In this document: in pieces, positions 54,198-63,900 of the stretch
Layout: each line of letters begins with the position of its first letter
How positions within the stretch are numbered: the stretch's first letter is position 1
Assembly: GCA_964419545.1 (NCBI GenBank)
Contig: CAYQQU010000015.1
Span: 1-64,000, forward strand
Direction: 5' to 3'
DNA from: CAYQQU01 sp964419545
Lineage (GTDB): Bacteria > Bacteroidota > Bacteroidia > Chitinophagales > Saprospiraceae
Length of the DNA stretch: 64,000 nt
Translations under genes and position numbers: made by a program
The notes under the pieces: generated by a model
Database searches by the model: none
What the model saw: only the letters and a program-made list of their open reading frames with translations
Told to the model about the DNA's origin: nothing

Positions 54198-57023
54198 TCA
54201 TTCCAATGAATACCGCAGGCCGGCATACGCCATCCGCCCGAAGATCGGCCCCCACACCAGCGAGCTGTCGAAATAAGGCCCGAACGGATCATCGGCGGCG
54301 ATGATGGGGTCGGGTTGTACAAAGTTGAACAGGTTTTCCACGCCCAGGTAGAGGTCGAACCGTTGCCACCACTGTTTGCTGATCTGCGCGTTGACCACCA
54401 CAAAATCCGGCGAGCGGCCCGGGCGTCGGAAGTCGAGGGGGTTGGCGTCCGTGGCGGGGATCCGCTTGGCGCCCTGCCAGTTGACCGTCAGGTCGAAGGC
54501 CCAGCTATTTTCCGTGTGGTAGGCCAGGTTGGCGAAGGCCCGGTGGCGGGCCACGAAAGGCCGTTCCAACCGGCCCTCCCGGTAGTCGGTGCGCACGTCA
54601 TTGAAGCGGTAGGCCACGCGCAGGTCGAAGTTTTCCAGCAAGGCGTAGTCCGCCTGCGCCTGTAAAGTGTTGGAATACGACTGGCCGTCGAGGTTGTAGA
54701 AGCGGACCTCCCGCGGGCTCTGGTCGTAGTCGACCACCACCTGCTGTTCGAAGCGGGTGTGGTAGCTGTCGAGGGTGAGCACCAGTTCGCGATGGTGAAC
54801 GATGAAGGTCTGCCGCAGGTTGAGGCCGAAGTTCCACGCCACTTCCTGGTCGAGGCCATAGGGCGTGTTCGCGGTGTTGTTTTCCAGAATCACCGAGCGC
54901 GACGAGGCCAGCATACCCAGGTTTTCGGCGATGATGGTCGCCGTTCTGCGGCCCTGGCCGGCGGAAAAGCGCAGCACGCTTTGTTCGTTGAAGGCGTAGC
55001 GCAGGTGGAGGCGCGGGGTGAGGAAAAAGCCGAACTGGCTATGGTGGTCGCCCCGCAGGCCGGCGACCGCCGTAAAATTATCGTGCGGCTGGAAGGTGTA
55101 TTCGACAAAAGCCCCCGGCGCAGTTTCGTTGCGGTCGTAGAACCCTTCGGCCAGCCATTCGTCATACTGGTCCCATTGTAAGCTGAGGCCGGACTTCAGC
55201 CGGTGTGCGGCGTCGCCCAGCGTCTCCTGGTAGATCAGGTTGGCGTAGAAGGAGCGCTGTTCGGCGTCGTAGCGGGTGGAGCCGAAGTCGGCCTCCTGGT
55301 CGTGCACTACGCCGGAGAGCTGCAGGCCGATGCTTGCTTCCGGGCGGTTGAGGAACACCTTGCCGATTTTGGCCCATCCTTCCAGGCGGCGGGTCTGCAT
55401 GTGGGCGCCCCAGGCGGCGGGGTTTTCGGTTTCGGGCTCGAAGGCCGGCTGGCCGCTGGTTTTATCGAAATGCGTGGTCTTGATCCCGAATTGGCCGTTC
55501 CAGCCCTGGGACCCGTCAAACTTCCAGCGGTTGACGGCCGTCCATTCCGCGCCCGTAGGCATATCCAGGAAGCCGTCGTCGTTGCGGTCGTTCTCTCCCG
55601 GCTGCCAGTTGCCGTGCACCAGTAGGCCGGTATGCCATTTGTCGCCCACCGCCAGGCGTGCGTTGGCGTTGGCTTCCATGCGGCTGCCTTCATTGCCGTA
55701 GAGGTTGAGGTAGAAGCGCTCTCCCGCTTCCGGCTTCTTGAGTTCGACGTTGATCTGTCCGGTCATGCTTTCGAAGCCGTTGACCACTGAGCCTGGTCCT
55801 TTGGCCAGTTGGATGCCTTCAATCCAGGGGCCCGGGAGATAAGAAAGCCCGTAGATGGCGGCCAGGCCGCGCACGTCGGGTTGATTTTCGCGGGTGATCT
55901 GCACGTAGGGGCCGGCCAGCCCCAGCATTTCGATCTGCCTGGCGCCGGTGACCGCGTCGGTGAAGGATACGTCGACGGCCGGGTTGGTCTCGAAGCTTTC
56001 CGCCAAAGTGCAGCAGGCAGCTTTCAGCAGTTCTTTGCGGCCGATCTGCTGGGTGAGGACGGGGTCGAGGAAAGAGACTTCGATAGATTTGCGTCTGTAG
56101 GTGACCTCTACCGCTTCCAGGGTGTTCCCGGGAGTAAGGATAAGCTCCACCTGGGTCTCGTTGGTCAGCGTGATGGTATCGGAATAAAAGCCGACGTAGC
56201 TGGCGATCAGCTGTTCGGCGCCGGCGGGGCGTTCGAGGGTATAACGACCCTCCTCGTCGGTTACCGTAGCGGCTTCTTCGTTCAGCCAGTACAGGTGCAC
56301 GCCGGGAAGGGGCGCAGTTTTGCCTGCTTCTTCCACCAGGATGCGGCCGGAGACGGCCTCCGGGCGGGCCGGAGCGGGGCGGTGGTCGGCTACCACGGCG
56401 GGATCGCGGTATTTGCAGCAGGCGTGGATCTGATCGTAGGCTTCGTCGGTGGCCTTTTTCTTTTGAGTATCATGGCCGGCCTCGGCGACCGCCCGGTGGA
56501 GCCGGTTTTCATCAAAATCTTCCTGCTCCACGAAGACGGTTAGCCGGCGGGTAGCGACGTCCCAGTCGGCGGCCGCCACGCCGGGAAGTTGGCCCACGGC
56601 ATTTTCGATGCGCGTTTTGCACATGCCGCAGACGCCGTCGACGAATAGCTGCACAGTGGCGCCCTCAGTGCGGTGATCGGCCAGCACCCGGGGATCGCGG
56701 TATTTGCAGCAATCGTGCAGTTGTTCGTAGGCCTCGTCGGAAGCCAGGTATTTTTTGGTGTCGTGCCCCGCGCCGGTGACGGCCCAGTGCACCTGGTCTT
56801 CCTCAAACCGTTCGGAATCGGTAGTGACGGTGAGCAGTCGGGAGTCGATATCCCAATGGGCGTCGATGACACCGTCAACTTGTAAGGCAGCCGTTTCGAT
56901 GCGCTTTTGGCACATGCCGCAGACCCCGTCGACAAAGAGGGTCATGGTATCTTGCTGCGCGCACAAGAACGGTGGGGCGATCCATAACAGGAACACCCCT
57001 ATGATAAGGGCAAATCTTTTCAT
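54198..57023 (-). CDS. TonB-dependent receptor with two N-terminal heavy-metal-associated modules
   Basis: A 941-aa outer-membrane receptor, probably for copper or a similar metal. After a signal peptide (FALIIGVFLLWIAPPFLCAQ) come two tandem HMA-like domains: DGVCGMCQKRIE (near residue 29) and DGVCGMCKTRIE (near 128), each with the CxxC metal pair. Each is followed by a CCKYRDP segment (HDCCKYRDPRVLADHR and HACCKYRDPAVVADHR). Then comes a carboxypeptidase-regulatory-like domain (GVHLYWLNEEAATVTDEEGR), a plug and a TonB-type barrel. The repeat of the whole ~95-residue module suggests duplication. HMA domains attached to such receptors are rare. A Cys-rich small gene precedes it with a 65-base gap and belongs to the same transcript. 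Start at ATG 57023. Confidence 0.9.
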   Translation of the reverse strand: MKRFALIIGVFLLWIAPPFLCAQQDTMTLFVDGVCGMCQKRIETAALQVDGVIDAHWDIDSRLLTVTTDSERFEEDQVHWAVTGAGHDTKKYLASDEAYEQLHDCCKYRDPRVLADHRTEGATVQLFVDGVCGMCKTRIENAVGQLPGVAAADWDVATRRLTVFVEQEDFDENRLHRAVAEAGHDTQKKKATDEAYDQIHACCKYRDPAVVADHRPAPARPEAVSGRILVEEAGKTAPLPGVHLYWLNEEAATVTDEEGRYTLERPAGAEQLIASYVGFYSDTITLTNETQVELILTPGNTLEAVEVTYRRKSIEVSFLDPVLTQQIGRKELLKAACCTLAESFETNPAVDVSFTDAVTGARQIEMLGLAGPYVQITRENQPDVRGLAAIYGLSYLPGPWIEGIQLAKGPGSVVNGFESMTGQINVELKKPEAGERFYLNLYGNEGSRMEANANARLAVGDKWHTGLLVHGNWQPGENDRNDDGFLDMPTGAEWTAVNRWKFDGSQGWNGQFGIKTTHFDKTSGQPAFEPETENPAAWGAHMQTRRLEGWAKIGKVFLNRPEASIGLQLSGVVHDQEADFGSTRYDAEQRSFYANLIYQETLGDAAHRLKSGLSLQWDQYDEWLAEGFYDRNETAPGAFVEYTFQPHDNFTAVAGLRGDHHSQFGFFLTPRLHLRYAFNEQSVLRFSAGQGRRTATIIAENLGMLASSRSVILENNTANTPYGLDQEVAWNFGLNLRQTFIVHHRELVLTLDSYHTRFEQQVVVDYDQSPREVRFYNLDGQSYSNTLQAQADYALLENFDLRVAYRFNDVRTDYREGRLERPFVARHRAFANLAYHTENSWAFDLTVNWQGAKRIPATDANPLDFRRPGRSPDFVVVNAQISKQWWQRFDLYLGVENLFNFVQPDPIIAADDPFGPYFDSSLVWGPIFGRMAYAGLRYSLE

Positions 57024-57088
57024 TTGAACAAAAATTAAAAAGCAAAACAACCCGAGATACCCCGGGGGATAAAAAAATCAGCAAAAAA

Positions 57089-57454
57089 CTAAAGGAGTGT
57101 ACGGCCGGGCCGGGGCGGCTGCCAGATGGAGGGGGTGAATTCGTAGGAATGGACGATGGGAAGCCGGTGGTTCTCCTGGTCCGTCCCTGGTGGAAAATGG
57201 AGCGGAGCCACTGTGGCGACCTGGATGATGAGCGGTGCGCAGCAGTAGCAGGAGCAGTTGTCGTTGCAGGGCGCTTCTTCGGACGGCTCTTCCTCTTCGG
57301 CCTGATCGGCCCGGCAACACTGGTGTCGCCCTTCCTCTGCATGGCAGGCGCTTGCTTCCAGGCGGAGGCTTTCGTGACAGGCTCCGCCACCTGCGTAGGG
57401 GCGTAAGGCCAATACCAGCAAAAGGCAGGCTAATATGACTGAAGCTGTTTTCAC
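57089..57454 (-). CDS. Small Cys-rich exported protein, partner of the HMA receptor
   Basis: A 121-aa protein. I take the GTG at 57454 as the start (VKTASVILACLLLVLAL, a signal peptide), because a -7 box TACCTTTG ends 4 bases upstream; the longer frame upstream is unlike protein. The mature part is Cys- and acid-rich: ACHESLRLEASACHAEEG, then HQCCRADQAEEEEPSEEAP, then CNDNCSCYCCAP. It ends in SYEFTPSIWQPPRPG, a C-terminal phrase I associate with small proteins beside metal receptors in Bacteroidota. The Cys/His/Glu density implies metal binding in the periplasm, probably delivering to or scavenging for the receptor gene that follows 65 bases later. Confidence 0.7.
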   Translation of the reverse strand: MKTASVILACLLLVLALRPYAGGGACHESLRLEASACHAEEGRHQCCRADQAEEEEPSEEAPCNDNCSCYCCAPLIIQVATVAPLHFPPGTDQENHRLPIVHSYEFTPSIWQPPRPGRTLL

Positions 57455-57458
57455 CTTG

Positions 57459-57466
57459 CAAAGGTA
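57459..57466 (-). promoter_or_regulatory. -7 box TACCTTTG of the metal-receptor operon
   Basis: On the minus strand TACCTTTGCAAGGTG sets the box 4 bases from the GTG start of the Cys-rich gene, the same layout as before the FRG gene. The mRNA would be nearly leaderless. Confidence 0.6.
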
Positions 57467-57508
57467 CGGAGATTCCCCAGAAATGGGATGGCTGCGCGTC
57501 GATTTTAA

Positions 57509-57554
57509 ACCCGGATGATTCATCTATTGCGAAGAACCCATGAATCATCCGGGT
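57509..57554. repeat. Hairpin of the dispersed 15-bp motif
   Basis: ACCCGGATGATTCAT (57509-57523) and ATGAATCATCCGGGT (57540-57554) are perfect inverted copies with a 16-base loop. The second arm is identical to the sequence at 3474-3488. Confidence 0.75.
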
Positions 57555-57680
57555 CAAATGTTACCGCTAATCCGGTATTTTTTCAGCCGACCAACGCCAT
57601 TCCCGAAAAAATAGTAACTTGATTATGTTTTCAGAACCGGTATTCCCACCCCAGCTGTTGAGTAAACCGTTTTTCCTGCT

Positions 57681-57688
57681 TACTTTTG
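57681..57688 (+). promoter_or_regulatory. Candidate promoter -7 box TACTTTTG
   Basis: An exact TAnnTTTG box with TTG 20 bases upstream (57658-57660). It may drive the DUF11 giant gene with a ~295-base leader, or a short RNA ended by the palindrome at 57746-57787. Apart from this, the repeat and the palindrome, the gap 57455-57990 shows no gene. Confidence 0.4.
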
Positions 57689-57745
57689 CAGGAGCAACTT
57701 ATACCAGGGTTGACATGATTTGACGGATTGCCAGGATTGGATTCC

Positions 57746-57787
57746 CAAAATTTTTTAAGCCCACCCGAGGTCGGGTAAAAATTTTGC
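57746..57787. repeat. Palindrome with ACCCGA/TCGGGT core
   Basis: ACCCGA (57763-57768) and TCGGGT (57771-57776) form a core, flanked by inverted CAAAATTTTT and AAAAATTTTG tracts. It resembles a terminator hairpin on either strand. Confidence 0.5.
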
Positions 57788-57990
57788 TTAGAACGCATTC
57801 GTCATTTTTATTCAATCGTGGTATCATCCTGAGAAATACGCCTTTCAAGCCTTTTACCTTTCAATTTCGTGACAAAACCGGGCAGGTGCGTCTCAATCGT
57901 AGTGGTTTTGACCGCACCGGCCACCCAAATTATTCCTGGAATAAAGCCGCTGACCACCAGGTGGTCCGGGCTTAGCAAAAACGACACTGT

Positions 57991-60900
57991 TTGAAAGCGT
58001 CACCTGCAACACACTTACCCACATTCGCCAACCGGGCTTCCGCCGGCGCCGCCCTGCTTCTATTCCTGGGGCTGACCCTCAGCAGCTTCTGGCTCGTGCC
58101 GCCTTTTACCGTCGTGAAGCTGGTGGCCGATGACGACGGCACCGGCCTTTTCGGCGCCGGCGATACGGTCACCTACACCATTCGCATTGCGCCGCGCAGC
58201 GAAAACATCATTACCGGCACGTTCAACCTGGTGGATACGCTTCCCGACGGGCTGACGTACCTCGCGGGCAGCACCTACTGGGTCAACGCCGAGGGGGACA
58301 CGGCGGCGATCGCCGACAATACCCTCGGCACGCTTTTTCCGCTCGACGGTTCCAATAACGTCATCGGCAGCAGCGCTCCGCTGTATCCCGGCGATACGCT
58401 GACCCTGGGCTTCCGGGCGATCATCACCGCGCAGACCGATCAGATCATCACCAACCGGGTGAAGGTCTGGCAAGGCAATCAGACCGTCTTCGCCGAGGTG
58501 TCCATGCCCGTTTACGCGGTCACCAGCCTGGGCAACCGGGTGTGGTACGATTTTGACCGCGACGGCTACCGCGACGCCTGGGAACTGGGCATCAACGACG
58601 TCGCGCTTTCGCTTTACGCCCTGCGCGACACCAACGCTGTTCCCGACGAGCAACTGGATACCCTGCTGGTCGACCGCGATACTACGGCGGGCGGCGGCTA
58701 TTACTTGTTCGAGGAAGTGCTGGAGGGGCAGTATTTCGTGGCCCTCGACCCCGGCAACTTCGCCGATAGCGCTGCCTTTTTCCGGTTTCGCACCAGCCCG
58801 GTCACCGAGTTTAATCCCAACTTCGACGTCGATCGCAACGATAACGGCATCGACCTGTTCGTTCCGGAGTACGGCTACTTCAGCCGGGAAATACTCCTGG
58901 AATACGGCGAAGAACCTACCGGGGAATTCGCAGGCCCCGCCGGCACGGGCGGCTCGCCGGATAACGCCTCCAACCTGACGCTGGACTTCGGGCTCTACGA
59001 ACCGCCGCCTTTCGACCTGGCTTTAAAAAAAGAACTGCTGAGCGAACTTACGCCCGGTCCGTTTTACCCCGGCGATACCGTCATTTTCCTCATTACCGTG
59101 GAAAACCAGGGCAACGTCAGCGCCCGCAACATCCGCATCATCGATCATTTTCCCGATGACCTGACGATGATCAGCACCAACTGGGAAGGGATAGACAATT
59201 GGCGGGTTACGAAGATTAACGGCCCTGTCCTGCCCGGCGCACAGACCTCCACTACCATCGCTTTCCGAATAGACTCCCTCTACACGGACACTGTACTGCT
59301 CAACCATGCCGAGATCTATTTTGCTGACGACGATAACCTGGTCTCCAACGGCGGAGCGGTAGATATGGATTCTCACTACGACCAAGATCCCGGGAACGAC
59401 GCCGGCGGCCTGCCCGGGAGCGCTGCCGACAACGCCCTGGACGGCGACGGCAGCGGCGCACCCGGACAGGGGGACGCAGAGACCGACGAAGACGATGCCG
59501 ACCCGGAACTGGTGATCGTACAACAACCCTATGACCTGGCCCTGACCAAAACGCTCGCGCCCGGCCAGGAAGGGCCCTTCGAAGTAGGGGATACGATCGC
59601 GTTCGACATCGCCCTCATCAACCAGGGTACGCGGCACGCGGCCGGCATCGTCATCGAAGACCGCTTGCCGGACGGACTGGCGATCGTGGAGCATACTTCG
59701 GAGAACGACCTTTTCACTGCACAGGGCGACGGCATCTTTTCGCTGAGCGAGCTGTCGCGGGGCGACACCGCGATGTTGACCGTATTTGTAGAAATAACAC
59801 CGGACTTTCAGCTGACCAGCTTCATCAACACCGCCGAGATCATCCTCGATAATGGCAACGACGAAGACTCTACACCGGATAACGGAGTGGGGGCGGAAGA
59901 CGATCAGGATCAGGTGGCCGTATCGGTGGTGCAGGTCTACGATCTGGCGCTGACCAAAGCATTGGGGCCCGGGGAGACCGGCCCTTTTTCGCCCGGCAGT
60001 CCGGTGAGCTTTACAGTTACCGTGTACAACCAGGGCACCTTGCACGCCGAGAACATACGCATCCGCGATCGCCTGCCCAACGGCATGACCTATGTGGACG
60101 GCAGCTCTGACCTGGGCGATGTGACCGTCCTCGGCGGCGCCCTCTTCCAAATCCCGTTCCTGGCCGCCGGCGACAGCGTGCGCTTCACGGTGTATACACA
60201 GATCAATGATACCTTCCAGGGCTTTTCGCTGACCAACGAAGCGGAGATCATCCTCGACGACGGCAACGATCAGGATTCCACCCCGAATAACGACCAGCCC
60301 GCAGAAGATGACCAGGGTCAGGTGACCTTCGACGTCGAACAGACCTTCGACCTTTCCCTGACCAAAACACTGGCGCCGGGGCAGCCCGCCGGCTTTGAAC
60401 CCGGCGCCACCGTCACCTTCCTGCTTACGCTGACCAACGAAGGGACCCTGACCGCTTATGGCGCACAGGTTACCGATATATTGCCGCCCGAGCTGATCTA
60501 CAGCGGTTCCAACGCCGACGGCGTTTGGGTAATGGATCTGGGAGCAGGCGTCTTCGCTATCGCTTCACTGGCGCCCGGTACGAGCCGGGATATCCTGGTG
60601 GAAGCCACCGTCGCCTCCGGCTACCAGGGATTTACACTGACCAATGCCGCCGAGATAACCGCCGACAGCGGTCCGGATGTCGATTCCACCCCCGGTAACG
60701 GGGCCAATGGCGAAGACGATTATGCCGAGCTGGTCATCGCCATCGACCAGACCTATGATCTGGCTTTGTCGAAAAGCCTGGCGCCCGGTCAGGAAGCCGG
60801 CATCGCACCCGGCGAGCCGGTGAGCTTCCTGATCATCGTCCTCAACCAGGGCACCCTGGACGCGGCAGATGTGTCGGTGACGGACTTTTTCCCGGATGCA

Positions 60901-63900
60901 CTGTCTTATATCGGCCTCACCGGGGATGGTCTCACGGAAACCGGCGACGGCGCCTTCGTGATCGATTATCTGCCGGCCGGAGAAACGGTGACGGCAACCC
61001 TTACTTTTGAATTGACTTTCGGGTTTCAGGGCGACGCCATTACCAATACGGCGGAAATTACCGGCGACGACGGTGAGGATATCGACTCCGACCCGAATAA
61101 CGGCAGCGAAAACGAAGACGACCGCGATCAGCTTGTCTTCCCGGTCGATCACACCTTCGACCTGAGCCTGACCAAGGCCCTGGCGCCGGGGCAGAGCGAT
61201 TTCGTTCCGCCCGGCGAGGGCGTGGCTTTCGTTTTGACCATAGTGAACGAAGGAACGCTCGACGCCTCCGATATCGAGGTGGCCGACCTGCTTCCGGATG
61301 GCCTGCTCTACACCGGTTCGGATGCAGACGGCACAACGGTGATCGACGAAGATAACGGACGGTTTACCATACCCCTCATCGCAGCGGGTGAAAGCATCAG
61401 CATCACCGTGAATACGCTTATCGATGCGAACTTTTTGGGCCTGGAACTGATCAACGCCGCCGAAATCGTAGTCGCCGCGGGCGAGGATGACGATTCCACG
61501 CCCGGCAATCAACAACCTGCCGAAGACGATTGGGACAGCATACCCATCGGGGTGGATCAGCCCTTTGACCTGGCATTGAGTAAAACACTGGCGCCGGGGC
61601 AGCCCGCCGGCTTTGCCCCCGGAGAAGACGTCGCGTTCCTGCTGACGCTGGTCAACGAAGGCAATCTTCCGGCCCTCAATACCGTCATCACCGATTTTTT
61701 GCCGACCGGCCTGAACTACGCCGGTTCGGACGCCGACGGCGCCGCGGTGGTCGACCAGGGGAACGGACAGTTCCTGGTGGCCGATCTGCCGCCCGGGGCC
61801 ATGCAGTCGATTTTGGTGACGACCACGGTCGCCCCCGGTTTCCAGGGGTTTGATTTGACCAATACCGCCGAAATTACCGGGGCTTCCGATATTGATATCG
61901 ATTCAAGCCCGGATAACGGCGAAAACGAAGAGGATGATTGGGCGGAAGCTACGATCGAGGTGCTCCAGACGTATGATCTGGCCCTGACCAAAGGCCTGGC
62001 GCCGGGGCAGGGCGGCGGTGTCGTACCCGGTGAAACCATCGCTTTTGTGCTGACGGTGGAAAATGAAGGGACCCTCGACGCCGGCAACATCACCGTCACT
62101 GACTTCTTCCCGCCGGCGCTCAGCTATCTCACTTCGGATGCCGCCGGCAATCAGGTGGTCGATAACGGCGACGGTTCTTTTGTCGTGAATCAGCTGCCCG
62201 CCGGGCAGGCCGTTTCGATTATCGCAACGTTCGAACTCGCTTTCGGCTTCCAGGGCGAGGTGCTGAGCAATGCGGCCGAGATCACCGCCGCCGACGGGCA
62301 GGACGTGGATTCGACCCCCGGAAATAACGACCCGGACGAAGACGACCGCGGCCTTATCGATTTTGCGGTGACGCAGCGTTTCGACCTCAGTCTGGAAAAA
62401 ACGCTGGCGCCGGGGCAGCCTTCGCCCGTACCGCCGGGGGGAGCGGTTGACTTCCTGCTGACGCTGACCAATGAGGGGACGCTTCACGCCACCGGTATTC
62501 AGGTAGCCGACTTACTGCCGGGCGAGTTGCTCTATGCGGGCTCCGATGCCGACGGCGAGGCGGTCATCGATCAGGGAGGCGGTCTGTTTGCGATACCTTA
62601 CCTGGCGGCCGGCGAGAGCGTAAATATTGCGGTTTTCACGACCATTGACACCAGTTATCTCGACTTTTCCATCACCAACGGCGCGGAGATCATCGCCGCC
62701 GACGGGCAGGATCTGGATTCTACGCCCGGCAACCAGGATGCCGGCGAAGACGATTTCGACCAGGCCGATATCGCTGTCGATCAGCCTTTTGACCTCGCCT
62801 TGCGCAAAGCACTGGCGCCGGGGCAGCCGGACGGCGTTGCGCCGGGCAGTCCCGTCGAATTTGTGATAACGGTGGTCAACGAAGGGCTGGTGGACGCCTA
62901 TGAGACCGAGGTGACCGACTTCCTGTCGCCGGGAATGACCTATGCAGGATCAGACGCCGATGGACAGTCGGTGGTCGACCTCGGCGACGGTCTCTTCCGC
63001 ATTCCTTCTTTGGCGGCGGGCGATAGTATTGCCATCGTTTTGACTACTGCCATTGCTTTCGGCGTACAGGATCTGGCGCTGAATAACGTAGCGGAAATAA
63101 CGGCGGCCCAGGAAACCGATGAGGATTCCACGCCCGGAAATAACGATTACGACGAAGACGACCTCGGCGAGGTGCGCTTCAATATCGACCATACTTTCGA
63201 CCTGGCGCTCAGCAAGAGCCTTAGCGATTCCGTTCCCGGGCCTTACCTGCCCGGCGATCTGGTGGCTTTCGCATTGACCGTCACCAATGAGGGGACGCTC
63301 GACGCGGACAGCATTGCAGTGGCCGATCATTTACCGGATAACCTGAACTACGTAGGCGCCGATACCGACGGCCTGCCGGTGACTGCCGACGGGGCGGGCC
63401 ATTTTACTGTCAATACCCTGCTGCACGGCCAAAGCCTGACCTGGCTGGTGTACGCAGAAATCGCGGCGAGCTTCGACGGCGATTCCCTGATCAACACCGC
63501 CGAGATCATGCAGGCCGACGGCCCGGATACCGATTCCGATCCGGGCAACGGCGAGATCAGCGAAGACGATATGGCGCAAGCCATCCTGCCGGTCACCCAG
63601 GTGTTCGACCTGGCCCTGGTCAAGCAGGTGAGTCCCGCCACGCCCGGGCCGCATCTGCCCGGCGATACCGTGGTGTTCCGCCTGCGCGTATTCAACCAGG
63701 GCACCCTGGATGCTTATAACGTCACCATCACCGACTACCTGCCGGACGGGCTGGAGGTGATCGATCCGAACTGGACGGTAAATGGCAATCAGGCGGTGCA
63801 CACCATCCCCGGGCCGATATTCTCATTGGGCAGCGCGGCTCTCGTCGACTTGCAGGCCCGCATCGATCCAGATTATACCCTGCCGACCATCGTCAACGTC

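Noticed and set aside
57784..57975. Short plus-strand frame before the DUF11 gene
   Set aside because: Only 63 codons, no coherent domain, and it overlaps the palindrome region.
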